Assembly (NCBI GenBank): GCA_964561875.1
Contig: CAZLQL010000003.1
Span: forward strand, 12,587 to 76,586
Source of the DNA: CAIOGI01 sp964561875
GTDB lineage: Bacteria > Patescibacteriota > Minisyncoccia > Phycocordibacterales > PALSA-1337
Direction: 5' to 3'
DNA length: 64,000 bases
Numbering within the stretch: the stretch's first letter is position 1; every line of letters starts with the position of its first letter. The position numbers were made by a program, and so were the translations under genes. The notes beneath the pieces were generated by a model, which made no database searches, was not told the origin of the DNA, and worked only from the letters and a program-made list of their open reading frames with translations. Positions 54,337-62,478 of this stretch are shown piece by piece.

Positions 54337-55035
54337 CTAACTAATTAAACTATCATCTGGCTTTACAGTCTTTATTTCTTCAAATAGGATTATCAGAATT
54401 ACTACAGCGCACCATACCCAACCAAATACTTTTAGTGCACTCACAGAACTTGCCTTAATTATAGCTAAGTTAAAAGATGAGTGCAATATGACAGCTATAA
54501 AAATTCCAAAAACTGTGGATAATATTTTTACAATATTGTTTTTATAAAATGAAATTCCAATCATGAAACCTATCGTTGCTGAAGATACGACATGAACTAA
54601 GCTTGAACCTATAAATCTCAAACTTCCAGTAATTATGCTTTTTGCTATCTCACCATTTCCAAGAGGGGATAGTATAAATAGAGTATTTTCTATCGCAGCA
54701 AATCCCAATGCTACTGTTATACAGTATATGATCGCATCTATGGGTTCGTCTAAATATCTTGAATGAAGTGTAACTATCACGAAAGCGAGATATTTTACGA
54801 TTTCTTCAACAAAAGCCCATCCTAAATATTTTGAATTAACATCAAGAAGGAATTGGGCAGAGTATTTTTCTAATATAATAGCCAAAACCACAGAAATACA
54901 ACCAGATAGAAAGGTGATAGCTATAAGTAGTCTTGGTTCAGGGTGTAGATTGTCTTCTTTAAGCCAAAACCATAACCAGATTAAGGTTGGTAATATACCA
55001 GAAAGCAAAGCGTATATTATAGTTGTTATGCCCAT
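54337..55035 (-). CDS. PrsW-family intramembrane protease
   Basis: 232 residues with seven or eight hydrophobic helices. Conserved features are LGWAFVEEIVKYLAF (the EExxK site near residue 75), GFAAIENTLFI and the His residues of SSLVHVVSSATIG and LHSSFNLA, matching the PrsW/glutamic-type CAAX-related protease group. In Bacillus, PrsW starts cleavage of an anti-sigma factor. A TATAAT on the minus strand (55048-55043) ends 7 bases before the ATG, giving an almost leaderless transcript. Confidence 0.87.
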   Translation of the reverse strand: MGITTIIYALLSGILPTLIWLWFWLKEDNLHPEPRLLIAITFLSGCISVVLAIILEKYSAQFLLDVNSKYLGWAFVEEIVKYLAFVIVTLHSRYLDEPIDAIIYCITVALGFAAIENTLFILSPLGNGEIAKSIITGSLRFIGSSLVHVVSSATIGFMIGISFYKNNIVKILSTVFGIFIAVILHSSFNLAIIKASSVSALKVFGWVWCAVVILIILFEEIKTVKPDDSLIS

Positions 55036-55042
55036 TTACCAA

Positions 55043-55048
55043 ATTATA
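55043..55048 (-). promoter_or_regulatory. -10 box of the PrsW-like/Hsp20 unit
   Basis: TATAAT on the minus strand; the predicted start falls about one base before the ATG at 55035. Confidence 0.55.
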
Positions 55049-55159
55049 ACCCAAATTACCCAAATATCGTTGGGGAAAAGACTTCATGTTATTCATTTGT
55101 ATAACATATACATTAAGACTTGGTTATATAACTAAATAAAGATAAATAAAGATATCAGC

Positions 55160-55187
55160 TTGACAAATTCCTATTTTGTGATAGGGT
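55160..55187 (+). promoter_or_regulatory. promoter of the secreted-protein gene
   Basis: TTGACA at 55160-55165, a 16-base spacer and TAGGGT at 55182-55187 preceded by TGA (extended -10). The predicted leader is about 110 bases and contains a CAGGA-TATG-TCCTG hairpin near 55255. The rest of 55049-55289 shows no gene. Confidence 0.5.
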
Positions 55188-55289
55188 ACAAAGTAAATGT
55201 GTTCTTTGACAGGAATCTTCAATTGTGTTGTTTTTCCCGTGTGGGATAGACGTCAGGATATGTCCTGCACATTGTCGATTTCAGAAGAA

Positions 55290-55303
55290 CTATAGGAGGA
55301 TAG
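55290..55303 (+). promoter_or_regulatory. Shine-Dalgarno in a hairpin loop
   Basis: CTAT-AGGAGG-ATAG forms a 4-bp stem with a full Shine-Dalgarno as its loop, one base before the ATG at 55305. The stem is weak, but the layout repeats that at 2690 and 58657. Confidence 0.45.
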
Positions 55304-55304
55304 A

Positions 55305-56171
55305 ATGAAACACTTGTTTGCACTCATGTTCGCCATCATGACGATGGCGTTTCGGACTGTCGGGGCTGACACTATCACCGTTAAGGTGTATGCGTCTGTC
55401 GGGCCACTTACTTCGTCACCGGATTTTCCGACCTTTGCGTCGGATTTCTTGAACGACGCGTATTCGGGCAATGTTTTGCCCGGGCCGGTGTCGATGACAA
55501 CCTTCAACAGGGTTGGTCCCAAGTTCGAGCCGGGCTGGCTCATGGGCGGGAAGACCATCTGGTTTGCCACTGTCATGGAGAGGGCTGGGAAGTCATTTCT
55601 CCCTACCAATCTCACTGCCCAGATTACGTCTGGACCAAATGGTCTCTTCAACAAGGTGGAGTTGTATGCGAATACAAACTTTATCTACGCCGGAACATCT
55701 CGGGGAGAAATCACGGAGTCAAATGGATCCAAGACTCTCTTTAACGGGGGTCGATGGTCCGATCAGTCCGTCAACAAGTTTGCTTTCCTTGGAACGGCAA
55801 ACAAGACCATGAATGCCAACAGTCAGGCGGAAATGGATTCGAACACCGCCTGGATGATGGGTTTCCCCAACTTCACACTTGAATGCCAATGGGCAATCAA
55901 GGAAAACGGGGTCATCGCCGGTATCGGCAGTGTGGTACTCGAGACCAAGCCCGAGATCGTGGTAACCCCGCCACATCTCACCGTCGTTCGCGACGTTGCA
56001 GGGAAGGTGAAGCTTACCTCGCCTGATCTTGTTGGTACGGCTTCCATCGAAGCCACCGACAGTATCAAGACCCCGGTTTGGACTGGAGTCTCGACCCTCA
56101 ATGGTCAGGTTCCGACCATCCTCAATGCGGATGGCCAGACAAAGTTCTTCAGATTGAAGGTGGTGGAATAA
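55305..56171 (+). CDS. G+C-rich secreted protein of unknown function
   Basis: 288 residues. A Sec signal peptide (MKHLFALMFAIMTMAFRTVGA, cleavage near residue 21) and a mature domain without membrane helices. The C-terminal part, IEATDSIKTPVWTGVSTLNGQ and TKFFRLKVVE, recalls repeat-type ends of secreted proteins from Verrucomicrobia-like bacteria. The gene is clearly richer in G+C than its surroundings: bases 55441-55500 have 33 G or C in 60. It has a Shine-Dalgarno, a promoter and a strong terminator of its own. Recent acquisition is plausible. Function unknown. Confidence 0.8.
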   Translation: MKHLFALMFAIMTMAFRTVGADTITVKVYASVGPLTSSPDFPTFASDFLNDAYSGNVLPGPVSMTTFNRVGPKFEPGWLMGGKTIWFATVMERAGKSFLPTNLTAQITSGPNGLFNKVELYANTNFIYAGTSRGEITESNGSKTLFNGGRWSDQSVNKFAFLGTANKTMNANSQAEMDSNTAWMMGFPNFTLECQWAIKENGVIAGIGSVVLETKPEIVVTPPHLTVVRDVAGKVKLTSPDLVGTASIEATDSIKTPVWTGVSTLNGQVPTILNADGQTKFFRLKVVE

Positions 56172-56191
56172 ACACCTTCAACCCCCACAAC

Positions 56192-56243
56192 AGCACCCAG
56201 TCTTCAAGGCTTCACGCTAAGAAGATTGGGTGCTTTTCGTTTT
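56192..56243 (+). terminator. strong intrinsic terminator after the secreted-protein gene
   Basis: AGCACCCAGTCTTC (56192-56205) pairs with GAAGATTGGGTGCT (56221-56234), 14 bp with one G-U, followed by TTTCGTTTT. Confidence 0.9.
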
Positions 56244-56394
56244 AATCTATATTATACATCTGTATTTAAACCTATATTTATACCTATACTTCATCAAAAT
56301 ACATACATAAATAACTACAGCCCCCTTGACTTTTTCCTCATTATCGTGTATACATATTGGGTAATTATTAGACAATAATTAACATATAAAATCA

Positions 56395-57399
56395 ATGATA
56401 GAAAATATAAATAAGACTTTTGCTGTTGCTCTGGCTGTAATATTCCTTGTTCCCGCTGTTTCTTTTGCTGAACCTTCAGTATCAGATAGTGGTAATGCAG
56501 GAACTGCAGTTGTAGTTTCAGCACCTACAGTATCTGATCCGGGTAATGCAGCTGTTACAACAACTGCTAGTACTCCTTCAGTAACTGATTCAGGAAATTC
56601 AGCTGTTACAGCAAGCGCTGGAACACCTGGAGTAACAAATTCTGGTAACGGAGCTGTTACAACTGGAGCAAATGAACCTCATACAACAAGTGGTGGTAAT
56701 TCTGCTGTTACAACAGGAGCAAATACTCCTTCAGTTACAAATCAAGGAAATGCTGCTGTAATTACACCTTCAAACACTAATACAGGTGGAAATGGTGGTA
56801 ATACAGGTGGTGGATCTGGTGGTTCACTAGGTGGAGGAAATAATGTTGGTTCAGGTTCAGGTATGGGAGGTGGACCAATATCATTCATAACTTCACTTCC
56901 AAAAAATGTAAACGGTTGTGTGTACATAACTGAATACCTAAAATTTGGTGGAAATAATTCTTCAACAGAAGTTACAAAACTTCAAACATTCCTAAAGAAT
57001 GTAGAAGGACTAAATGTTGATATAAATGGAAACTTCGACAATAAGACTCTAGAAGCTGTTAAGGCTTTCCAAGAGAAATATGTAGCAGATACAATGCTTC
57101 CTTGGGGTGTTACAACTCCTACAGGAGAAGTTTATCTAACTACACAAAAGAAGATAAATGAAATCTATTGTAAGGCTCAGTTCCCATTGTCAGCTGAACA
57201 AAATTCTCAGATTGAGAAATATAAGTTAGCTCTAGCAAATGGTACTGCTCTAGAAATAGGATCAAATACAAATGACGATACTTCAAGCACAACAGTTGGT
57301 ATTACTGATTCAACATCAAGTGATCAGACTGCAGCAGCTGGAGATACTTCATTCCTATCACGTTTTTGGAACTTCATAAAGAGACTATTTGGTAGATAA
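56395..57399 (+). CDS. secreted repeat protein with peptidoglycan-binding domain
   Basis: 334 residues. A signal peptide (cleavage after SFA near residue 25), then six or so imperfect repeats of about 17 residues of the form PSVTDSGNSAVTTGA, a Gly/Ser-rich hinge (about 125-160), and a PG_binding_1 domain (YLKFGGNNSSTEVTKLQTFL and NGNFDNKTLEAVKAFQEKY). The end is Ser/Thr-rich followed by a basic amphipathic helix FWNFIKRLFGR. The layout suggests a cell-wall-bound surface protein displaying the repeats. The repeat number could vary between strains. Confidence 0.85.
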   Translation: MIENINKTFAVALAVIFLVPAVSFAEPSVSDSGNAGTAVVVSAPTVSDPGNAAVTTTASTPSVTDSGNSAVTASAGTPGVTNSGNGAVTTGANEPHTTSGGNSAVTTGANTPSVTNQGNAAVITPSNTNTGGNGGNTGGGSGGSLGGGNNVGSGSGMGGGPISFITSLPKNVNGCVYITEYLKFGGNNSSTEVTKLQTFLKNVEGLNVDINGNFDNKTLEAVKAFQEKYVADTMLPWGVTTPTGEVYLTTQKKINEIYCKAQFPLSAEQNSQIEKYKLALANGTALEIGSNTNDDTSSTTVGITDSTSSDQTAAAGDTSFLSRFWNFIKRLFGR

Positions 57400-57418
57400 T
57401 TATTGTCTATCTCTAAAC

Positions 57419-57447
57419 AAAAAAACCACCTTCGGGTGGTTTTTTTG
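57419..57447. terminator. bidirectional intrinsic terminator
   Basis: AAAAAACCACC-TTCG-GGTGGTTTTTT with a UUCG tetraloop. It separates the surface-protein gene from the convergent tsaD. Confidence 0.92.
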
Positions 57448-58545
57448 TTATTGGAGTCTCAGATTACCTTTAGCTTTTACATCATCATATTTAGATATTT
57501 CACTTTGTCTAATAGCTCCTACCAAAGCTATCATAAGTGCATTGTCTCCAGTTACACCTAGTGGTGGAATATTTAATTCTATATTGTATTGTTTTGCCAA
57601 TTTCATAAATGAATCTCTAATATATTTATTTGCCACAACACCCCCGCCTAGTATCAGTGAAGAATACTCACAAGAATCAAGTGCTTTTTTTGTCTTTGAG
57701 ATCAATACATCAGTCACAGTATCTTCAAACTCTCTCGCAAGTTCATTTTTCTCTATTTGCGATAATTCACCTTTTTCTTTTAACAAATATAAAATAGAGG
57801 TCTTTAATCCAGCAAAAGAAAAATCAAGATCTTTTGAATGTAACATTGGTCTAGGGAGTTTATGACCTCTAAGTCTATTCAATTCACTATCTTTTACCTC
57901 ACTATTTTTTCTAGCGATATCAGCCAATTTTGATATCTCTGGCCCACCTGGATATGGTAAAGAGAGCATTCTTGCTACCTTATCAAACGCTTCTCCAACA
58001 GCATCATCTCTTGTCTGACCTAGTATTTTATATTTTCCAATATCTTCAATGTGTATAAGTTCAGTATGACCTCCACTTATGAGTAATGAAAGAGAAGGGA
58101 AATTAATTTTCTTTAATTCTATAAAATCATTATTTATATCTGTATTTTGTAAAAGAGAAGATACTATATGACCCTCCATATGATTTACAGGGATTACAGG
58201 AATATTGTGTTTAACTCCCAATTCTTTTGCAAATACAATACCCGTCCATAGTGCAGGTTCGAGTCCTGGGCCATTTGTTACTGCAATGATATTTATATCA
58301 GTATGTTTTATACCTGTTTCTTCGATTATATCTTTAAATAAAATAGGTAGATTTTTTATATGCTCTCTCTTCGCTAGAGCAGGGTATACACCACCGTACT
58401 TTTTATGAATATCGATTTGAGAGTTTATTGTATGAGCTAGGATTTTGTATTTTGTTACTTTTTCTTTATCAATAACAAAATCCTTTGTTTCAAGCAGACA
58501 AAGGGAAGTTTCGTCACAACTAGTTTCGATTCCTAAAATTATCAT
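57448..58545 (-). CDS. tsaD: tRNA N6-adenosine threonylcarbamoyltransferase
   Basis: 365 residues with an ASKHA-type ATPase fold. MIILGIETSCDETSLCLLE opens the fold; PVNHMEGHIVSS holds the metal-binding His122 and His126; LLISGGHTELI and SLILGGGVVANKYIRDSF line the nucleotide site. It makes threonylcarbamoyladenosine at position 37 of tRNAs that read ANN codons, with TsaB, TsaC and TsaE. Length and motifs are normal. It is convergent with the surface-protein gene and divergent from the 58673 gene. Confidence 0.96.
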   Translation of the reverse strand: MIILGIETSCDETSLCLLETKDFVIDKEKVTKYKILAHTINSQIDIHKKYGGVYPALAKREHIKNLPILFKDIIEETGIKHTDINIIAVTNGPGLEPALWTGIVFAKELGVKHNIPVIPVNHMEGHIVSSLLQNTDINNDFIELKKINFPSLSLLISGGHTELIHIEDIGKYKILGQTRDDAVGEAFDKVARMLSLPYPGGPEISKLADIARKNSEVKDSELNRLRGHKLPRPMLHSKDLDFSFAGLKTSILYLLKEKGELSQIEKNELAREFEDTVTDVLISKTKKALDSCEYSSLILGGGVVANKYIRDSFMKLAKQYNIELNIPPLGVTGDNALMIALVGAIRQSEISKYDDVKAKGNLRLQ

Positions 58546-58656
58546 TTTATAACAAGTTACATTGATATATTAGCACTAAACAAATTATTGACAATGTTTT
58601 GTATTATATGTGCATATTTATCTTTTTGATTAAATTTGTTAGTCTATTATAAAACT

Positions 58657-58672
58657 AAAGCAAGGAGGCTTT
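58657..58672 (+). promoter_or_regulatory. Shine-Dalgarno in a hairpin loop
   Basis: AAAGC-AAGGAG-GCTTT: a 5-bp stem with the Shine-Dalgarno AAGGAG as its entire loop, directly touching the ATG at 58673. Confidence 0.65.
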
Positions 58673-59065
58673 ATGTATGAGAGTGGATTTGTTGTCATAA
58701 CTAGAGTGCCAAATGGAGACATTCCTTTATGGGTTAGAACAGCTTGGGTAGGCTTGGTATTGCCATTTGTATCTTATGTTGGGTATGTCGATTTTGGTAT
58801 TGATCATGGACTTTTGACTTCAGAAGAAATGTCCTTTAATAGGAGAGGGTACAGTGTTCCTCAAATACAAGCCATAAATATACTTGAAAGAGAAAATGAA
58901 CGTGCTTCAAAATGGTGGAAAGATCAGGGATTACCATTGTCAGGTATGTATTTTGGTTTTAATGAGGAGGAAGCGGAAGTCGTAAATGAAATGCAGGTTT
59001 TACACAGACTACACCCGGATCCTGATATTTATTATGATCCTGAGGATATATTTTTACTGCATTAG
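58673..59065 (+). CDS. protein of unknown function, SD-led
   Basis: 130 residues starting MYESGFVVITRVPNGDIPLW. It is a soluble protein, mixed alpha/beta by look, with Trp-rich (WVRTAWVGLVLPF, KWWKDQG) and acidic segments and the repeat-like tail DPDIYYDPEDIF. There is no signal peptide and no motif that I recognise. The start is set by AAGGAG at 58662-58667 and a TATAAA about 20 bases before. Its own terminator makes it a single-gene unit. It belongs with the other SD-led genes. Confidence 0.7.
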   Translation: MYESGFVVITRVPNGDIPLWVRTAWVGLVLPFVSYVGYVDFGIDHGLLTSEEMSFNRRGYSVPQIQAINILERENERASKWWKDQGLPLSGMYFGFNEEEAEVVNEMQVLHRLHPDPDIYYDPEDIFLLH

Positions 59066-59073
59066 TAGGTTTC

Positions 59074-59102
59074 AAAAGGGTGCGAATTCGCACTCTTTTT
59101 TG
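59074..59102 (+). terminator. intrinsic terminator after the 58673 gene
   Basis: AAAAGGGTGCG-AATT-CGCACTCTTTTT: stem with one G-U, then six T. Confidence 0.9.
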
Positions 59103-59191
59103 TATAATTCGGTTTATTTTTGGTCGTATTTGCCATGTACATTATCATTGACAATACTTGTTATTTATGCTAGTATATAGTTAATAGTTTA

Positions 59192-59222
59192 TTGACATAT
59201 AAATAGCGAACTAGGGTAATAA
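59192..59222 (+). promoter_or_regulatory. candidate promoter of the 59.2-59.5 kb leader
   Basis: TTGACA at 59192-59197 and TAATAA at 59217-59222 with a wide 19-base spacer. It starts a leader of about 190 bases. Between 59103 and 59418 I see no protein gene apart from this leader. Confidence 0.4.
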
Positions 59223-59302
59223 AACGCATAGTTTTTATATGTTATTCCTCTTCGCCTCACTCTATAGATAGCGTAAAAAACTTAATATGGGTGCGGTAAG
59301 AG

Positions 59303-59360
59303 GGATTGCATGATTGGCAATCCAATTTATTTTTCTATGTATCCAATCTCGGAAGGTTGG
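59303..59360 (+). promoter_or_regulatory. two mutually exclusive leader hairpins
   Basis: GGATTGC (59303-59309) pairs with GCAATCC (59317-59323), followed by a T-rich stretch (terminator-like). Downstream, CCAATC (59342-59347) can pair with GGTTGG (59354-59359) or, alternatively, with GATTGG (59312-59317) inside the first hairpin. This is the layout of an attenuator; no ligand or leader peptide is evident. Confidence 0.4.
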
Positions 59361-59403
59361 TAAGTGGAAAAAAGAGTCGTGGTAATCGACTATAAAAAAC
59401 CAA

Positions 59404-59418
59404 TAGCATGGAGGTGCT
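59404..59418 (+). promoter_or_regulatory. Shine-Dalgarno in a hairpin loop
   Basis: TAGCAT-GGAG-GTGCTA: the GGAG core is the tetraloop and the last stem base is the A of the ATG at 59419. Nearly identical to the hairpin at 2690. Confidence 0.6.
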
Positions 59419-59487
59419 ATGATCCATACATTGCCAGACGGAACGGTTTTGACCGATTCCGAGTGGAGAGAAATCGTGAGCCGATAA
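59419..59487 (+). CDS. 22-residue micro-ORF with SD hairpin
   Basis: A 22-codon frame beginning MIHTLPDGTVLTDSEW, with a GGAG loop hairpin at its start and a strong hairpin (59501-59527) soon after its stop. The composition (LPDGT, DSEW) looks protein-like rather than random. A longer overlapping GTG frame (59364-59627) reads through the terminator and is less likely. It may encode a small protein or be a translated leader. The 7-bp GAGTGGA/TCCACTC stem (59461-59467 with 59490-59496) covers its end. Confidence 0.45.
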   Translation: MIHTLPDGTVLTDSEWREIVSR

Positions 59488-59500
59488 ATTCCACTCTCGA

Positions 59501-59533
59501 GAGGGGACTTGCTAGACAGGTCCCCTCCTTTAT
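59501..59533 (+). terminator. hairpin terminator after the micro-ORF
   Basis: GAGGGGAC (59501-59508) pairs with GTCCCCTC (59520-59527), followed by CTTTATT. The T-run is short. Confidence 0.6.
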
Positions 59534-59534
59534 T

Positions 59535-59563
59535 AAATCCAATACTAATATTGTATTGGATTT
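59535..59563 (+). repeat. 11-bp perfect inverted repeat
   Basis: AAATCCAATAC (59535-59545) and GTATTGGATTT (59553-59563) flank TAATATT. It is followed by a T-run at 59572-59579. It could be a second terminator or an operator. Confidence 0.6.
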
Positions 59564-59671
59564 AAAGAGGATTTTTTCTTATCACTCTCGCAAGCTTTCA
59601 GTTTGTGGGAGGGTTGGAATAAATTGAAGCAGTCAGCTTCTTGCTCCCTAGCAGAAATGTACAGGAGAAGT

Positions 59672-59722
59672 ATGGTTGAAATAAATCATGCCAAAACAGG
59701 AGACGTAGATAAAAGTATCTAA
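59672..59722 (+). CDS. 16-residue leader peptide before the helicase
   Basis: ATG at 59672 with AGGAG at 59664-59668; the product is MVEINHAKTGDVDKSI and the stop is 15 bases before the helicase ATG. The leader codons lie inside a hairpin, CAAAACAG (59692-59699) with CTGTTTTG (59725-59732), that ends at the helicase Shine-Dalgarno; an inner stem is TAGATA/TATCTA. Translating the leader would open the stem and could expose the helicase start. The role is inference. Confidence 0.5.
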   Translation: MVEINHAKTGDVDKSI

Positions 59723-59743
59723 AACTGTTTTGAGGAGATGAAA

Positions 59744-62194
59744 GTGAATAATGTTGTTGTTCTGCCGATTACTGCATTCAAGGATAGTATTCTTGATGCA
59801 GTTGCAGGTAACTCAGTCGTGATCATCACGGCAGAGACTGGAGCTGGTAAATCGACACAAGTGCCCCAGTACCTTTTGGATGCTGGGTACAGTGTTCTGG
59901 TGACACAGCCCCGGAGACTTGCGGTATATACCGTCTCTGAAAGAGTGGCAGTGGAGTATGGTTGTGAGCTAGGCACCGTGGTCGGATTCAAAACTTCAAG
60001 GCGTGATCGTTACAGTAATGAAACGCAATGCCTTTTTGTTACCGACGGTCTCGCTATGGTTAGGGAACTCTTGGGCAATCGTCGACAACAAGTATTGGTG
60101 ATCGACGAGGTTCATGAGTGGAACAAGAACATAGAGACCTTGGTTGCTTGGGCAAAACACCAGATCTCCAAGGGTGCCGACTTCAAGTTGGTACTTATGA
60201 GCGCCACCCTCGAAGTGGAAAAGTTGTCGGCGTATTTTGGTGGAGCTCCCATCATTAGCGTTCCGGGCAGGACTTATCCTGTCGAGGAAGTGATGCCAGC
60301 AACAGTAGAATCTGCCTATCAAGCAGAACTGTTGCTCAGGAGGGGAATGAATGTTCTTCTCTTTGAGGCGGGGAAAAGGGAGATCGCAGATTCAGTCTAC
60401 AAGCTCAAGGAGAGCCGGGTAGGTGCTGAAATCATTCCCCTTCACGGAGAATTGGAACCTGAGGAGCAAGCAAAAGCATTTCGCTCCTATGGAAGACCGA
60501 AATGCATCGTTGCAACAAATGTTGCACAGACGAGCGTGACGGTTTCTGATATCGACGCAGTGGTCGATACAGGACTCGAGAGACGAATCGAAGTCGTGGA
60601 TGGAGTTGAAGGACTTTATCTCAAACCGATTTCACTCGCTGATCGCAAACAGCGAAAGGGTCGGGCTGGTAGGACGAAGTCTGGAATTTACATCGATATG
60701 TGTCGGGCAAGATATGAGGAAAGGGGAGAGTTTCCCAAAGCCGAGATCTTGAGGACTAGGCTCGACCAGACCGTCCTTCACCTAGCAATAGCTGGGATTG
60801 ATATGGAGGAATTAGATTTCTTCCATCAGCCAAATAAGGCTGAAATTCGTGAAGCAAAGAGAGCGAATCTTGCTCTCGGTTGTTTCAAAAACGGTATAGA
60901 AGTTACTGAAATTGGATACAAGGTCGCAAGACTTCCAATTTCGGTGAATTTCGCTCGGATGATCGTCGAGGCAGATAGGTTAGGTGTTGTCGACGATGTT
61001 ATCACCATAACAGCCATCCTTGAGATGGGTGAGGTAACTGAAAGGTTATCTAGAGAAGGTGAGTCTCCGAAATGGAAATGGTTGGTGTTTGATGAGATTC
61101 AATCAGATGCCCTTGCACAACTTGCTGTATACAAAGCAGCTAGTTGTAGGAAAGATAGAAAGTGGCATGTTGATCACGGTATTTATTGGCCAAATTTCTG
61201 CAAGGTCAGGGACTTAAGAGGACATTTGGTTGATGTGTTGCGAGATAAGATCAGTATCCATTCAAGTGGGGATAGGGAAGCAATTCTCAAATCTATTTGT
61301 GCGGGTATGGTAGATCATGTCTATCAAAACTCTTTCGGTTGGCTTAAGAACGGTGATAACACTGTTCGTAAGTTAAACCGAGGGTCTGTCGTAAAGCAAA
61401 AGAATGGATGGGTTGTTGGATTGCCACTTAATATCGAGATTGAGACGGTGCATGGTAGGATGCCACTCAATTTGGTAAGTATGGTAACCGTCATCGATCC
61501 ATCCTGGCTCGTCGAAATTGCTCCACAGTTGGTAAAAGTGGAGTATGTGGACCCTGAGTATGATCCTATTTCGGATGTCTGCACAGTTCTGTGCAGGACT
61601 AAGTTCAACGATCAGGTATTGAGTGAAGTTCGTGAAGCAAAGCCTGATCATCTTGAAGCTCCGATCAAGTTTGCAGAATGGTTCGTTGGACCATATTGCA
61701 ATCACGAGGTTGCATCATTCAACCGTTCGCGTCAAAGTAAGGCGCTCTATGAAAATGAAATGCTCGGATGCTGTGTTCATACAGTCTACACACCAGGACA
61801 GTACATGGAGTATATCCTAGGAAGTCTTGTTGGTGGAGCAGGTTCATTCAGGCAGTTGGGTGATGTGTCAGTACTTCGATTACCTGAAGTAACGATTGAT
61901 CAGGATTTGATGATAGGTCTTTGCGATAGAAGTGAAAGAAATCGCAGGATCCTGACAAGTCTCGGTTACAATCCACCCCTTACTGTGAATGCAAGTCAGT
62001 ACGAGAAGGATAAGGTGGAAGCACAAAAGCTCCAAGCTCGTGCAAAGGACTTGTATACTTCAACAAGGAGGTTTGATAAGCGAGATAAGGAGAAGTTACA
62101 TAAGTACGGGTATCAGTATTGCCCTGTAAATTCTCCCTCTCCGCTTCGTACTTGGGTTGAGGAAGCAAAAGCTTTCCTTGCTAAGTTCGGTTGA
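59744..62194 (+). CDS. DEAH-box (HrpA/HrpB-like) RNA helicase
   Basis: 816 residues. A GTG start at 59744 sits 6 bases after GAGGAG, better spaced than the ATG at 59738, which touches it. Helicase motifs in order are ITAETGAGKSTQVPQYL (I), VTQPRRLAVYTVSERVA (Ia), VIDEVHEWN (II), LMSATL (III), VATNVAQTSVTVSDIDAVVDTGLERR (V) and QRKGRAGRTKSGIYI (VI). A winged-helix/HA2-like part follows (IAGIDMEELDFFHQPNKAEI). The rest is unusually divergent from bacterial HrpA/B. It is G+C-rich for this genome (30 of 60 bases at 60121-60180). Likely an RNA helicase; the target is unknown. Confidence 0.88.
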   Translation: MNNVVVLPITAFKDSILDAVAGNSVVIITAETGAGKSTQVPQYLLDAGYSVLVTQPRRLAVYTVSERVAVEYGCELGTVVGFKTSRRDRYSNETQCLFVTDGLAMVRELLGNRRQQVLVIDEVHEWNKNIETLVAWAKHQISKGADFKLVLMSATLEVEKLSAYFGGAPIISVPGRTYPVEEVMPATVESAYQAELLLRRGMNVLLFEAGKREIADSVYKLKESRVGAEIIPLHGELEPEEQAKAFRSYGRPKCIVATNVAQTSVTVSDIDAVVDTGLERRIEVVDGVEGLYLKPISLADRKQRKGRAGRTKSGIYIDMCRARYEERGEFPKAEILRTRLDQTVLHLAIAGIDMEELDFFHQPNKAEIREAKRANLALGCFKNGIEVTEIGYKVARLPISVNFARMIVEADRLGVVDDVITITAILEMGEVTERLSREGESPKWKWLVFDEIQSDALAQLAVYKAASCRKDRKWHVDHGIYWPNFCKVRDLRGHLVDVLRDKISIHSSGDREAILKSICAGMVDHVYQNSFGWLKNGDNTVRKLNRGSVVKQKNGWVVGLPLNIEIETVHGRMPLNLVSMVTVIDPSWLVEIAPQLVKVEYVDPEYDPISDVCTVLCRTKFNDQVLSEVREAKPDHLEAPIKFAEWFVGPYCNHEVASFNRSRQSKALYENEMLGCCVHTVYTPGQYMEYILGSLVGGAGSFRQLGDVSVLRLPEVTIDQDLMIGLCDRSERNRRILTSLGYNPPLTVNASQYEKDKVEAQKLQARAKDLYTSTRRFDKRDKEKLHKYGYQYCPVNSPSPLRTWVEEAKAFLAKFG

Positions 62195-62241
62195 TTTCAA
62201 GAGGGTAGTCCTCTGTTGTTCTTCAAAACATGTTTTCATGT

Positions 62242-62294
62242 ACATCCCGCTAGATGTTAAATAAACCGGTGAACTTTGCGGAGTTCACCACCTT
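62242..62294 (+). repeat. 53-bp direct repeat, copy 1, with two hairpins
   Basis: A 53-bp sequence identical to 62982-63034. It contains ACATC-CCGCTA-GATGT and GGTGAACT-TTGCGG-AGTTCACC (62268-62289). It lies 47 bases after the helicase stop. The second hairpin could work as a terminator, though the following T-run is poor. The rest of 62295-62478 is AT-rich leader sequence without a gene. Confidence 0.9.
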
Positions 62295-62478
62295 ATTGAG
62301 TTCATAATCTATATTGTGAATTCATAGGGTCAAATACAAGAGAATAGCTTTATGTGAATTTACTTAAATTATATGGCAAGTTCATAAAAAGCTGGTCTTG
62401 TGTATAGACGGCTAAGTTATTCACAAATCTTAATTAAAATTGTGACATGAAGTAACATGTAAAATACGATGAGGTAGT

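Noticed and set aside
59364..59627. 87-codon GTG frame near the micro-ORF
   Set aside because: It reads through two strong hairpins and has a random-looking composition; the SD-led 22-codon frame inside it is more plausible, though a GGAAGG before the GTG leaves some doubt.
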